From: Saccharopolyspora hirsuta
GTDB lineage: Bacteria > Actinomycetota > Actinomycetes > Mycobacteriales > Pseudonocardiaceae
Assembly: GCF_008630535.1 (NCBI RefSeq)
Contig: NZ_VWPH01000008.1
Span: 1-64,000, forward strand
Length of the DNA: 64,000 nt
Direction: 5' to 3'
Shown here one piece after another: positions 33,800-44,328 of the stretch (position 1 is its first letter; each line of letters starts with the position of its first letter). Both the position numbers and the translations under genes were made by a program. The notes beneath the pieces were generated by a model that saw nothing but the letters and a program-made list of their open reading frames with translations, did no database searches and was not told where the DNA came from.

Positions 33800-34729
33800 T
33801 CAGCTCCGGGTGACCAGGGAGCGCAGGAAGAACACCAGGTTCGCCGGGCGCTCGGCGAGGCGGCGCATGAAGTAGCCGTACCACTCGTCGCCGTAGGCCA
33901 CGTAGACCCGCAGCTTGCCGCCCTCGGCCGCGATCCGCTTCTGCTCCTCGGTGCGGATGCCGTACAGCATCTGGTACTCGAAGCTGTCCGCGTCGCGCCC
34001 GGCCCGGGCGGCCAGGTCGGTGGCGATCGAGACCATCCGCGGGTCGTGGCTGGCCACCATCGGGTAGCCCGCGCCGTTCATCAGGATCTTCAGGCAGCGC
34101 ACGTAGGAGCGGTCCACCTCGGCCTTGTCCTGGTAGGCCACCGAAGCCGGTTCGGAGTAGGCGCCCTTGCACAGGCGCACCCGGGAACCCTCGGTGGCCA
34201 GGTCGCGGCAGTCCTGCTCGGTGCGGTGCAGGTAGGCCTGCAGCACCGCGCCGGTCCACGGGAAGTCCACCCGCAGGTCGCGGAGGATGCCCAGGGTGGA
34301 GTCGGTGGTGGTGTGGTCCTCCATGTCCAGGGTGACCGTGGTGCCCGCGTCGGCCGCCGCCTCGCAGATCAGCCGCGCGTTGTCCAGCGCGATCTTCTCG
34401 CCGTCGCTGGGCAGGAACTGGCCGACGGCGGAGAGCTTCACCGACACCTCGGCCCGGTCGGCCAGGCCCTCGGCCTTGAGCACCGAGAGCATCCGCTGGT
34501 AGGCGCGGACGGTGTCGTTGGCCTGCTGCGCGTCGAGGGTGTCCTCGCCGAGGTGGTCGAGGGTGACGTGCATGCCCTGGTCGCGGAGCGCGCGGGTGGC
34601 GCTCACCGCGTCCTCGGGGGTGGTCCCGGCGACGAACCGCTTGACGACCGGCTTGGTCAGCGGGTTGGCCTCGACGAGACGGCGCACGCCCTGGGAACGG
34701 GCGGCGGCCAGCAGGGTGCTGCGCAGCAT
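33800..34729 (-). CDS. putB: Proline dehydrogenase, 309 aa
   Basis: The monofunctional enzyme oxidises L-proline to pyrroline-5-carboxylate with FAD. Characteristic stretches are VSVKLSAVGQFL, TLDMEDHTTTDSTLGILRDL, GAVLQAYLHRTEQDC, RLCKGAYSEPASVAYQ and FEYQMLYGIR followed by RVYVAYGDEWYGYFMRRLAE. These hold the FAD and proline-binding arginines and the YxxRRLxE motif. The length of 309 residues fits. It lies behind the pyrroline-5-carboxylate dehydrogenase on the same strand, with a hairpin between. Confidence 0.93.
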   Translation of the reverse strand: MLRSTLLAAARSQGVRRLVEANPLTKPVVKRFVAGTTPEDAVSATRALRDQGMHVTLDHLGEDTLDAQQANDTVRAYQRMLSVLKAEGLADRAEVSVKLSAVGQFLPSDGEKIALDNARLICEAAADAGTTVTLDMEDHTTTDSTLGILRDLRVDFPWTGAVLQAYLHRTEQDCRDLATEGSRVRLCKGAYSEPASVAYQDKAEVDRSYVRCLKILMNGAGYPMVASHDPRMVSIATDLAARAGRDADSFEYQMLYGIRTEEQKRIAAEGGKLRVYVAYGDEWYGYFMRRLAERPANLVFFLRSLVTRS

Positions 34730-34889
34730 CGCGGCTCTCCTTCTGGTGAAAGGTGTTCGGGGTGGGGATCTCCTGCCTTCCGCGTTGCCTGCTTGATGCG
34801 TGCCGCGGTCCGCCGGGGGCCTGCGACCAGCACCGGCGAGGGGTTCGGAGTGGGTGGAGTTGCGCGGTGCGGGGCACCGCTGGCCGGGG

Positions 34890-34933
34890 GCCGCGAGTTC
34901 CGCTGAGGTCGGACCTCCGGCGGAACTCGCGGC
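34890..34933 (-). terminator. 14-bp hairpin between the two proline genes
   Basis: GCCGCGAGTTCCGC and GCGGAACTCGCGGC pair perfectly. It lies in the 214-base gap after the dehydrogenase gene and may attenuate transcription into the proline dehydrogenase gene or end the first message. Confidence 0.7.
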
Positions 34934-34943
34934 TGCAGGGCCG

Positions 34944-36572
<1,629 letters not shown>

Positions 36573-36660
36573 GGCCAAAGTCGCCTCCTTGTGAGAAGTC
36601 GCTGTTGTGCGTCAATGCCGCTGTTACTTGGGAGGTTAAGGTTTCGTTAGCCGGTGGAGC

Positions 36661-36699
36661 TTGTCCGATCGGCTATCGTTGTCCGTATCGGGTTGTCCG
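36661..36699. promoter_or_regulatory. Three TTGTCCG direct repeats, candidate PucR/PruR operator
   Basis: TTGTCCG occurs at 36661, 36679 and 36693, the first two each followed by a CGG. They lie in the 145-base gap between the dehydrogenase gene and the divergent PucR-type gene. Position and repetition suggest the regulator's binding site; this is inference. Confidence 0.5.
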
Positions 36700-36717
36700 G
36701 TTGAACAAGTGGGGTTC

Positions 36718-38376
36718 GTGGTGCGCGAAGTCGAGGTCGACGCGGTCGGCGTCGCCGTGGCGGGGGTGCCATTGCGCCAGCTCCTCATCGCCGTCGGAGA
36801 ACCCCTGGTCGACGTGCTCGCCGCGCCCCGCGGTTTCGACGTCGAGGTGCGCGACGTGGTCATTGTCGACCCGGAGGAGGAATCCGGCAGCGGTCGGAGC
36901 GGCGACTTCGTGCTGGTCATCGGCGCCCGCGGGCGGGCCGCGGTGCGGCTGGTGCGGGCGGCGGCGCGCGAGGGCGCGGTGGCCGTCGCGGTGAAGGTGG
37001 GCTCCGAGACCGACGTCCGGGTGCTGCGCGACACCGCGATCGACAGCGGGATCGCGCTGCTCGGCGTCCGGCCGGAGGTGCGCTGGGAGCGCCTGGAGTC
37101 CTTCGCCCGCTCCGCGATCGACAACGCCAGGCTGACCACCGACGCCGACCTGGGCGAGGCCCTCGGCGACCTGTTCTCGCTGGCCCAGACGGTGGCGGCG
37201 ATGACCGACGGCATCGTGTCGATCGAAGACACGGCGAGCCGGGTGCTGGCCTACTCGCGCTCCGACGACGAGGTCGACGAGCTGCGCAGGCTGTCCATCC
37301 TGGGCCGCCAGGGCCCCGAGCCGTACCTGGTGATGCTCCGCGAGTGGGGCGTCTACCAGCGGCTGCGCGCCGGGGAGGACGTGGTGCGCATCGACGAGCG
37401 GCCGGACCTGGGCATCCGCCGCCGGATGGCGGTGGGCATCCACGCCGGAACCCAGCCGCTCGGCTCGATCTGGGTGCAGGAGGGCAGCCGCCCGCTGTCG
37501 GAGCGCTCCGAGCGCGCCCTGCTCGGCGCGGCGCGGGTGGCGGCGCTGCAGCTCGTCCGGCAGCGCACCGAGGCCACCGCCGGGCCGCGCTTCCGCGAGA
37601 ACCTGCTGACCGGTCTGCTCGACGGCCGCATCGACGCCCAGTCGGTGGCCGACAACATCGGTGCGGACGCGGCGAAACCGGCGGTGGTCGTGGTGTTCAC
37701 GCTGCGCCCGTCGGAGCCCAACGCGGACCGCTCCGAGCTGGAGCTGCAACGGGCGGAGATGACCAGCCTGATCTCGGTGCACGCCTCGGCGTACCGGCGC
37801 AGCGCGCTGGTCACCACGATCGGCTCGCGGGTCTACGTGCTGCTGCCGGACCTCCCGGAGCGCTCAGCGGTCGCCTCGACGCTGAGCCTGACGAGGGAGA
37901 TCGTCGCGGCGGCCAAGCAGCACCTGCGGGCGCGCGTCCAGGTGGGGGTCGGCTCGGAGGTGCGGACGCTGGACGAGGCGGCCGAGTCGCGCAACGAGGC
38001 CGACCGGGTCCTCGACGCGATGACCCACGACCTGCACGCGGAGATCGCGACCATCTCGGACGTCCGCGCGCAGGTGGTGATCAGCGAGCTCCTGACGGTC
38101 CTGCAGGGCAACGAGCGCTTCCGCGACGCCCGCCTGACGACCCTGCGCGAGCACGACGCGGAGCACGGCACCGGCCTGGCCCGCTCCCTGCTGGCCTACC
38201 TGGAGGCCTTCGGCGACGTCCGAGCGGCCAGCGACCGCCTGCACGTCCACCCCAACACCCTCCGCTACCGGGTCCGCCGAGCGGGCGAGATCACCGGCAT
38301 CGACCTGTCCAACCCGGCGGAACGCCTCAACGCCCACCTCCAACTCCTCCTCGCCCGCCGAACCCGCCGCTCGTGA
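36718..38376 (+). CDS. PucR/CdaR-family transcriptional regulator, probable activator of proline use
   Basis: The likely start is one of two adjacent GTG codons at 36718/36721. An N-terminal PucR region (PLRQLLIAVGEPLVDVLAAP) is followed by a GAF/GGDEF-like CdaR domain (about 280-430) and a C-terminal HTH_30 motif: SLLAYLEAFGDVRAASDRLH followed by VHPNTLRYRVRR. In mycobacteria a PucR-like regulator (PruR) adjacent to the proline genes activates them in response to proline. The divergent arrangement here is the same, so this role is likely. Confidence 0.88.
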   Translation: MVREVEVDAVGVAVAGVPLRQLLIAVGEPLVDVLAAPRGFDVEVRDVVIVDPEEESGSGRSGDFVLVIGARGRAAVRLVRAAAREGAVAVAVKVGSETDVRVLRDTAIDSGIALLGVRPEVRWERLESFARSAIDNARLTTDADLGEALGDLFSLAQTVAAMTDGIVSIEDTASRVLAYSRSDDEVDELRRLSILGRQGPEPYLVMLREWGVYQRLRAGEDVVRIDERPDLGIRRRMAVGIHAGTQPLGSIWVQEGSRPLSERSERALLGAARVAALQLVRQRTEATAGPRFRENLLTGLLDGRIDAQSVADNIGADAAKPAVVVVFTLRPSEPNADRSELELQRAEMTSLISVHASAYRRSALVTTIGSRVYVLLPDLPERSAVASTLSLTREIVAAAKQHLRARVQVGVGSEVRTLDEAAESRNEADRVLDAMTHDLHAEIATISDVRAQVVISELLTVLQGNERFRDARLTTLREHDAEHGTGLARSLLAYLEAFGDVRAASDRLHVHPNTLRYRVRRAGEITGIDLSNPAERLNAHLQLLLARRTRRS

Positions 38377-38491
38377 GCGGGATTCCCGCTAGGCGGAGAA
38401 GACGGCCGGGCTGTCTGAGCAGCCAGCGAACCGGCATGGAGGCGTCTCAACACCTACCTGCAACTATCTCTCGCTCACGGTCTCGCCAGTA

Positions 38492-38875
38492 TCAGGTTTT
38501 TATGATCAACGTGATCACGGCGGCGCTGGCGGAAACAAGGGTTCCAACGGCGGAAAAACTGGCCGCTACTCCGTGAAACCCGGAGAACAATCGCTTGAAA
38601 AGCCGTCCCCACATGGATCTCCGGACGAACCACTTCAATTTCTGCCAGCGGTGCTCCCGAATCCAGCAGCCCATCAAGATACCGCTGGCGTTGTTTCGGC
38701 AGAACTCCTGGTTCCGGGTTTCGGCGCAGCACCACACAGGGGCTTGGAACAGGCTGTACAGGAACGCTACGGCTGATAGCACCACGAGAACGTTGGGGCC
38801 CAGCGAGCCGCTGAACCACCCGTAGACGACGACCAGCGCGACGACGTACCCCCAGTATTTCTTCAGGAACTTCAC
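38492..38875 (-). CDS. Conserved small membrane protein, 127 aa
   Basis: The probable GTG start gives VKFLKKYWGYVVALVVVYGW. Spans are visible at the N-terminus (VALVVVYGWF, LVVLSAVAFLYSLF) and C-terminus (VAASFSAVGTLVSASAAVIT). The central loop is cysteine-rich (APVWCCAETRNQEFCRNN, CWIREHRWQKLKWF). I recall the same layout in Streptomyces hypothetical proteins, but no function is known. The region is lower in GC than its neighbours, which may reflect transfer. Confidence 0.7.
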   Translation of the reverse strand: MKFLKKYWGYVVALVVVYGWFSGSLGPNVLVVLSAVAFLYSLFQAPVWCCAETRNQEFCRNNASGILMGCWIREHRWQKLKWFVRRSMWGRLFKRLFSGFHGVAASFSAVGTLVSASAAVITLIIKT

Positions 38876-39068
38876 GTGGACCGAACGTAGAGTACGGGTG
38901 GGATGGGGAGACAGGTCCAAATGGGTAGTCGCGATCGATGTTCGGGTGGAGGTCGTTGCTCACGTCAAGATTCCAGCCGGTCTTCGGGTAGATGTGCGGA
39001 TGTGTCACCGCGAAGTGACTGCCATTCATCTCGGGATGACTTCGTGACAATTGGGCCGCGAAATCGCC

Positions 39069-39890
39069 TCAGGCGCGGGGGCGCCAGCGGCCGAAGCCCC
39101 CTTCGGTGTTGAGGACCTGGCCGGTGATCCAGCGGGCTTCGTCGGTGGTGAGCCAGGCGATCAGGCGGGCCGGGTCGTCCGGTTCGCCGTAGCGGCCGTG
39201 CGGGAACATCGGGCGGATCATCTGCCAGGTCGGTTCGTCCAGGTAGCCGGTGTCGACCGGGCCCGGGTTGACCGTGTTCGTCGTGATGCCGGTGTCCGCC
39301 AGCTGGTCGGAGAGCGTCAGGGTGATCTCGGCGAGCGCTCCCTTGGCCGCGGCGTAGGCGACCTCGCCGGGCATCGGGCCCTGCTGCTGGCCGGAGGTCA
39401 TGAACACGATCCGCCCGCCCGGGCGGCCGTCGTGCTGCGCGGCGAAGGCCTGCGCGAGCAGGATCGACGACCTGGTGTTCACCGCCCAGTGCCCGTCGAG
39501 CATCGCCGCGTCGAGCTCACCCAGCGCGCCGTCGCCGCCGCTGCGCGCGTGGTTGCAGACCAGGATGTCGAGGTGCCCGAACTCGGCCACCACGGCGTCG
39601 AGGAGCTCCTCCGGTGCACCGGGCGCCGCCAGGTCGGCTGCGGCGTCGGCGATCCGCGCGCCGGGAACCAACTGCTCGGCCACCCCGGCGAGCACCGCGT
39701 CGAGGTCGTCGCCGCCCCACGGCTGCTCGACGTCGTGCGGCCGGTGGTGCTGCACGAACACCGAAGCGCCGTAAGCCGCCAACCGGCGCGCGATCGCGTA
39801 CCCGATGCCCTGCCTGCGGCTGACCCCGGTCACCAGGGCGGTCCGGCCGCGCAGCGGAAGGGGGTCGCGGGAAAGATCAGCTTTGGTCAT
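39069..39890 (-). CDS. Short-chain dehydrogenase/reductase, 273 aa
   Basis: The cofactor motif TALVTGVSRRQGIGYAIARR is at residues 17-36, followed by LDILVCNHA (the NNAG region, altered to CNHA). The catalytic serine lies in FMTSGQQQG, and the YAAAKGAL motif (Y-x3-K) follows. NTVNPGPVDTGYL and GQVLNTEGGFGRWRPR are typical of FabG-like SDRs. It uses NAD(P)H; the substrate is unknown. Some relatives are annotated as aminoglycoside-resistance-like or 3-ketoacyl reductases without evidence. Confidence 0.85.
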   Translation of the reverse strand: MTKADLSRDPLPLRGRTALVTGVSRRQGIGYAIARRLAAYGASVFVQHHRPHDVEQPWGGDDLDAVLAGVAEQLVPGARIADAAADLAAPGAPEELLDAVVAEFGHLDILVCNHARSGGDGALGELDAAMLDGHWAVNTRSSILLAQAFAAQHDGRPGGRIVFMTSGQQQGPMPGEVAYAAAKGALAEITLTLSDQLADTGITTNTVNPGPVDTGYLDEPTWQMIRPMFPHGRYGEPDDPARLIAWLTTDEARWITGQVLNTEGGFGRWRPRA

Positions 39891-39968
39891 GCGCGGCAGG
39901 GTAGAGCGCGATCGTGACCGATGCCACCGAATTGTCCGGATCGCGCTCCGTGAATACGTACCCGTGTG

Positions 39969-40044
39969 GGTATTTGCACCGGTCCGCCGCGGACACCGAT
40001 CCGGCACCCTCGGTTCAGCTCCCCCGAGGGAGCGTGCAAATACC
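39969..40044. repeat. 11-bp inverted repeat with 54-base spacing
   Basis: GGTATTTGCAC at 39969-39979 is exactly inverted as GTGCAAATACC at 40034-40044. It lies upstream of the SDR gene and downstream of coaA. It may be an operator pair or loop site; no function is known. Confidence 0.5.
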
Positions 40045-40116
40045 GGTCGACCGCTCTCTCCCCCCGAAGCCGGTCTCCGGAAACGCCGCGCCCTGTCGCC
40101 ACCCGGCGGCAGGGCG

Positions 40117-40160
40117 TGCGGTTCGTCCGACCCCCTCCCCGACGGGCCGGACGAACCGCA
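40117..40160 (-). terminator. 13-bp hairpin after coaA
   Basis: TGCGGTTCGTCCG and CGGACGAACCGCA pair perfectly around an 18-nt loop, directly after the pantothenate kinase stop on the minus strand. Confidence 0.8.
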
Positions 40161-40166
40161 CCGGTG

Positions 40167-41105
40167 TCAGAGCTTGCGGAGGCGGACCCGGTTGATCGAG
40201 TGGTCGACGTCCTTGCGCAGGACCAGGGTCGCCCGGGGGCGGGTGGGCAGGATGTTCTCCACCAGGTTCGGCTCGTTGATCGTTCGCCACAGGTGGTCGG
40301 CCTCGGCGCGGGCCTCCTCGTCGGACAGCTGCGCGAAGTGGTGGAAGTGCGAGTCCGGGTTCGCGAACGCCGTGCTGCGCAGCGCCAGGAAGCGGTCCGC
40401 GTACCAGCGGGCGATGTGCTCGGTGTGCGCGTCGACGTAGATGGAGAAGTCGAACAGGTCCGACACCGCCAGGCTCGGTGCGGGCTGCAGGACGTTCAGG
40501 CCTTCGATGATCAGGATGTCCGGCTGCCGCACCACGTTGTGCTCGCCGGGCACGATGTCGTAGGCCACGTGCGAGTACACCGGCGCGGCCACCTCGGGGG
40601 CGCCGGACTTCACCTCGGTGACGAACCGCAGCAGCGCGCGCCGGTCGTAGCTCTCCGGGAAGCCCTTGCGGTGCATCAGGCCGCGGCGCACCAGCTCGGC
40701 CTTCGGGTAGAGGAAGCCGTCGGTGGTCACCAGGTCCACGCGCGGGTGGTCGGGCCAGCGGGCCAGGAGGGTGCGCAGCAGCCGGGCGGTGGTCGACTTG
40801 CCGACCGCGACGCTGCCCGCGATGCCGATCACGAACGGCACCTTGGTGCCGCGGGTCTCCTCGCCGAGGAACGTCGTGGTCGTCTCGTGCAGCCGCTGGC
40901 GGGCGGCCACCTGCAGGCTGATCAGCCGCGACAGCGGGAGGTAGACGTCGGCGACCTCGGCCAGGTCGACCTGCTCGCCGAGCCCGCGCAGCGCGTCCAG
41001 CTCGTCCTCGGTCAGCGGCAGCGGCAGGGAATCTCGCAGTTCCCGCCACTGGTCCCGGTGCAATTCGACATATGGGCTCAGTTCGCGAACGCGCGTCACA
41101 GGCAC
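40167..41105 (-). CDS. coaA: Type I pantothenate kinase, 312 aa
   Basis: This enzyme phosphorylates pantothenate in the first committed step of coenzyme A synthesis. The P-loop [20 protein letters not shown] is intact. Also present are [46 protein letters not shown]-like [11 protein letters not shown] and IIEGLNVLQ, all hallmarks of CoaA. The N-terminus [20 protein letters not shown] is the usual actinobacterial start. The length fits. Confidence 0.95.
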   Translation of the reverse strand: MPVTRVRELSPYVELHRDQWRELRDSLPLPLTEDELDALRGLGEQVDLAEVADVYLPLSRLISLQVAARQRLHETTTTFLGEETRGTKVPFVIGIAGSVAVGKSTTARLLRTLLARWPDHPRVDLVTTDGFLYPKAELVRRGLMHRKGFPESYDRRALLRFVTEVKSGAPEVAAPVYSHVAYDIVPGEHNVVRQPDILIIEGLNVLQPAPSLAVSDLFDFSIYVDAHTEHIARWYADRFLALRSTAFANPDSHFHHFAQLSDEEARAEADHLWRTINEPNLVENILPTRPRATLVLRKDVDHSINRVRLRKL

Positions 41106-41256
41106 CCCTCAGCGTTGAGGCCCGGCAGGAACTCCGACGAAAACCCTAAGCCGCCGAACGCCCGGAGCGCTGTGATCCACTCCACGCTGAGACGCAGCGA
41201 ACACCGCTTGATCGATCGCGGTCGGCCCGGCCCTGGGGTGCTCTAAGCTCCGGCCG

Positions 41257-41787
41257 ATGGGGAGCGTGGGATCGGCGGCGACGCGGTTGGTCGTGCTGCG
41301 GGGCAACTCGGCGAGCGGCAAGACGTCCACCGCGCTCGCCGTGCGTGCGCAGCTCGGCCGCACATGCGCGCTGGTCCAGCAGGACGTGCTGCGGCGCACC
41401 GTGCTCAAGGAGCGCGACGTGCCCGGCGGGTTCAACATCGGACTGATCTCCACGGTCGCCCGCTACGCCCTGGACCACGGCTACCACGTGATCGTCGAGG
41501 GAATCCTGAGCGCGGAGCGGTACACCGCGATGCTGACCCAGCTCGCGGACGACCACCGGGGCGCCACCTGGTTCTACTACCTCGACGTCCCGTTCGCCGA
41601 GACGGTGCGCAGGCACGGAACGCGGCCGCAAGCCGCGGAGTTCGGGGAGCAGGACATGCGCGAGTGGTACCGGCCCGGCGACCTCCTGGGCCTGCCCGGT
41701 GAACAGGTCATCCCGGCGTCCTCCGCGCTCGAGGAGACTGCTGCGCGCATCCTCGCCGAGGTGTTCGGCGCTGGTCCGACGAGGTGA
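41257..41787 (+). CDS. Small P-loop kinase (zeta-toxin/AAA_33-like), 176 aa
   Basis: The product begins MGSVGSAATRLVVLRGNSAS, with Walker A GNSASGKTS (about 17-25). VQQDVLRRTVLKERDVPGG corresponds to the substrate-binding part and YHVIVEGILSAERYTAML to the second acidic region. This looks like the AAA_33/zeta-toxin type of small-molecule kinase. The phosphate acceptor is unknown. The stop overlaps a small downstream ORF (ATGA). Confidence 0.8.
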   Translation: MGSVGSAATRLVVLRGNSASGKTSTALAVRAQLGRTCALVQQDVLRRTVLKERDVPGGFNIGLISTVARYALDHGYHVIVEGILSAERYTAMLTQLADDHRGATWFYYLDVPFAETVRRHGTRPQAAEFGEQDMREWYRPGDLLGLPGEQVIPASSALEETAARILAEVFGAGPTR

Positions 41788-41990
41788 TGCGCGGGTCCCG
41801 GGGTGGCGCGGAGCAGACGGACGGGAACCTGCGCGACGGCGAGATCGTGGTGACCTGGACCGTCGCCGATGCGGAACTCGTCCGCCACCGGGTGGACCGC
41901 GAGCGGATCTTCCCGGCCGCGCCGCGGGTGCGGAAGGGGCGGACCGCCGGTTCGGCCGAGGACATCCCCGGACCCCGCGGCCGGACGTGA
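41784..41990 (+). CDS. Small ORF coupled to the P-loop kinase, 68 aa
   Basis: The ATG overlaps the kinase stop by four bases. The sequence is hydrophilic (DGEIVVTWTVADAELVRHRV) and no family is recognised. It may be real because of the overlap, but codon evidence is weak. Confidence 0.35.
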   Translation: MMRGSRGGAEQTDGNLRDGEIVVTWTVADAELVRHRVDRERIFPAAPRVRKGRTAGSAEDIPGPRGRT

Positions 41991-42007
41991 GCGCACGCCC
42001 CCGGACG

Positions 42008-42046
42008 GCAGAACGCCGGACCGCGCTGGGCGATCCGGCGTTCTGC
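42008..42046. terminator. 13-bp bidirectional hairpin
   Basis: GCAGAACGCCGGA and TCCGGCGTTCTGC pair around a 13-nt loop between the convergent small ORF and the permease gene. Confidence 0.8.
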
Positions 42047-42066
42047 GGGGTCCGGCCGGGGTCAGG

Positions 42067-43518
42067 TCACTTCTCGGTGGGCTCCGCGTTGGCCGGGTTC
42101 AGCTTGGACTTGCGGTAGCCGTAGGCGAAGTAGATCACCAGGCCGATCGCGAACCAGGCCGCGAAGCGCAGCCAGGTCACCGGGTCCAGGAAGGTGACCA
42201 GCCAGATCGAGAACGCGATGCCGATGATCGGCACGATCGGCATGCCCGGGCACTTGAAGCCGCGCGGCAGGTCCGGGCGCTTGTAGCGGAGCACGATCAC
42301 CGCGGCGCACACGATCACGAACGCCAGCAGGATGCCGATGTTGGTCAGCTCGGCGGCCTCGCCGATCGGCAGCAGACCGGCGATCAGCGCGGAGGCGATG
42401 CCGATCAGCCAGGTGAACCGGCTCGGCACCTTGCGCACCGGGTGGGTCTTGGCGAACCACTGCGGCAGCAGCCCGTCGCGGCTCATCGCGAAGCCGACGC
42501 GGGTCACGCCGAGCATGAAGGTGAACAGCACGGTCAGGATGCCCAGGATCGCGCCGACCGCGATGACCGCGCCCAGCACCGGCAGGCCGACGTCGGCGAA
42601 GGCCGACGCGAACGCGCTCTCGCTGCTGATCTGCTGGAACGGGATCATGCCGGTCAGCACCAGGCAGGCCAGCACGTAGAGCACCATCGAGATGGCCAGC
42701 GAGTACACGATCGCCTTCGGCATGTGCTTCTGGGCGTCCTTGGACTCCTCGGCCGCGGTGCTCATCGCGTCGTAGCCGAACACCGCGAAGAACACCGTCG
42801 CCGCCCCGGCGAACGCGCCGCTGATGCCGTACGGGAAGAACGGGTTGTAGTTGCCCGCGTCGATGTGGAACGCGCCGACCACGATCACCAGCAGGACCAC
42901 GCCGACCTTCAGGTACACCAGGAAGGTCTCGAACCGGGCGGCGCTCTTCATGCCCTGGTTGAGGATGAAGGCGATCAGCAGGCACAGCAGGGCCGCGAAC
43001 AGGTTGATCTTGTAGCTGCCGGGCGGCGCGGCACCGTCCTCGGTGCCCGGGGCGCCCATCATCCAGGCCGGGAGATCGATGCCGAGGAAGCCGACCAGCT
43101 CGTTGAAGTAGCCGGAGATGCCGATGGCGACCACCGCGACGATCGCGGTGTACTCCAGCAGCAGGTCCCAGCCGATCAGCCAGCCCACCACCTCGCCGAG
43201 CACCGCGTAGCCGTAGGTGTAGGCCGAACCCGCCTTGGGGATCATGCCCGCGAACTCGGCGTAGGAGAACGCCGCGGCCGCGCTGGCGATACCGGCGATG
43301 AGGAACGAGATCAACACCGCGGGACCGGCCTTCTCGTTGGCCACCGCCCCGGCCAGCGAGAAGATCCCGGCACCGATGATGCCGCCGACGCCGATGGCGG
43401 TCAGCTGCCACAGCCCGAGCGACTTCTGCAGCCCGCCACCACCGGTGTCCTCGGTGATGCTGTCGATCGGCTTGCGGCGGAAGATCCCCCGCCCGGGTTG
43501 GAGTCTTGGTGCGGTCAC
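42067..43518 (-). CDS. APC-family cationic amino acid permease, 483 aa
   Basis: The GTG start has an AGGAG site eight bases upstream. Twelve or more spans are visible. The first span LTAIGVGGIIGAGIFSLAGA carries the substrate-binding GxGIGAGIF motif of the APC superfamily, and AFSYAEFAGMIPKAGSAYTY the conserved second motif. AVFGYDAMSTAAEESKDAQK marks the CAT/YfnA-like branch. It probably imports basic or other amino acids. There is no catabolic partner gene beside it. Confidence 0.88.
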   Translation of the reverse strand: MTAPRLQPGRGIFRRKPIDSITEDTGGGGLQKSLGLWQLTAIGVGGIIGAGIFSLAGAVANEKAGPAVLISFLIAGIASAAAAFSYAEFAGMIPKAGSAYTYGYAVLGEVVGWLIGWDLLLEYTAIVAVVAIGISGYFNELVGFLGIDLPAWMMGAPGTEDGAAPPGSYKINLFAALLCLLIAFILNQGMKSAARFETFLVYLKVGVVLLVIVVGAFHIDAGNYNPFFPYGISGAFAGAATVFFAVFGYDAMSTAAEESKDAQKHMPKAIVYSLAISMVLYVLACLVLTGMIPFQQISSESAFASAFADVGLPVLGAVIAVGAILGILTVLFTFMLGVTRVGFAMSRDGLLPQWFAKTHPVRKVPSRFTWLIGIASALIAGLLPIGEAAELTNIGILLAFVIVCAAVIVLRYKRPDLPRGFKCPGMPIVPIIGIAFSIWLVTFLDPVTWLRFAAWFAIGLVIYFAYGYRKSKLNPANAEPTEK

Positions 43519-43853
43519 GGTTCTACTCCTGGTGCTTTCTATGCGCGAAAGGGTACGTACATGGCGTGATTCGGCCCGGCGAACGTCCCGCGCAACGTCG
43601 TCCGTGTCCTGCCTCACCAATCGGTTTGCACGTTGTTGGCGAAACCTACGCGGATGCGGTGCGTGATCATGTTGTGGGGTTGGATGAGAGTTCCCGGTAA
43701 GGTTTGGCCGACGGGACAAAACGGCCGGTGGTGGCGTGTCGGGCCGCTCACAGCTGGACGCGGCGCATCGCGAACCGTGACCGGGCGGCATCGCGATCGT
43801 TAGGGTTCACGCCGGTGCCAGGCGCAGGAACAGCCAGGGGAAGTGGGAGTGCG

Positions 43854-44306
43854 ATGTCCAGTTACCGCACCGTGGTCGTCGGGACGGACGGCTCGGAGCC
43901 CTCGCTGCGGGCGGTGGCCCGCGCCGGGGCCGTCGCCAGCGACTCCGACGCCAGGCTGGTGATCGTCTGCGCCTACTACCCGATGCCCGCCCGCGAGGTC
44001 GAGCAGGCCAGCGACGAGCTGGGCGACGAGGCGTTCCAGGTGGTCGGCTCGGCGCCCGCCGAGGCCACGCTGCGCGACGCCGCCGACGTCGCCCGCCGCG
44101 CGGGCGCGCACGCGGTGGACACCTCCGCCGCGGTCGGCGCGCCGATCGGGGTGCTGCTGGCCGCCGCGGAGAGGGAAGCGGCCGACCTGCTGGTGGTGGG
44201 CAGCCGCGGGTTGAACACGTTGAAGGGGCGGATCCTCGGCTCGGTGCCGTCCGAGGTCTCCCGTCGAGCGGAATGCGATGTGCTCGTTGTCCGAACCACG
44301 CGATGA
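43854..44306 (+). CDS. Universal stress protein (UspA), 150 aa
   Basis: The product begins MSSYRTVVVGTDGSEPSLRA and contains GVLLAAAEREAADLLVVGSR and GLNTLKGRILGSVPSEVSRR. The G-2x-G-9x-G-S/T ATP-binding motif is visible as GSRGLNTLKGRILGSVPSEV. It is a single-domain ATP-binding (or cAMP-binding) Usp. The adenylate cyclase gene follows immediately and may overlap it, which suggests a functional link through cAMP (inference). Confidence 0.88.
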   Translation: MSSYRTVVVGTDGSEPSLRAVARAGAVASDSDARLVIVCAYYPMPAREVEQASDELGDEAFQVVGSAPAEATLRDAADVARRAGAHAVDTSAAVGAPIGVLLAAAEREAADLLVVGSRGLNTLKGRILGSVPSEVSRRAECDVLVVRTTR

Positions 44307-44328
44307 GCCGACCGCGCGCGGCGACGAG

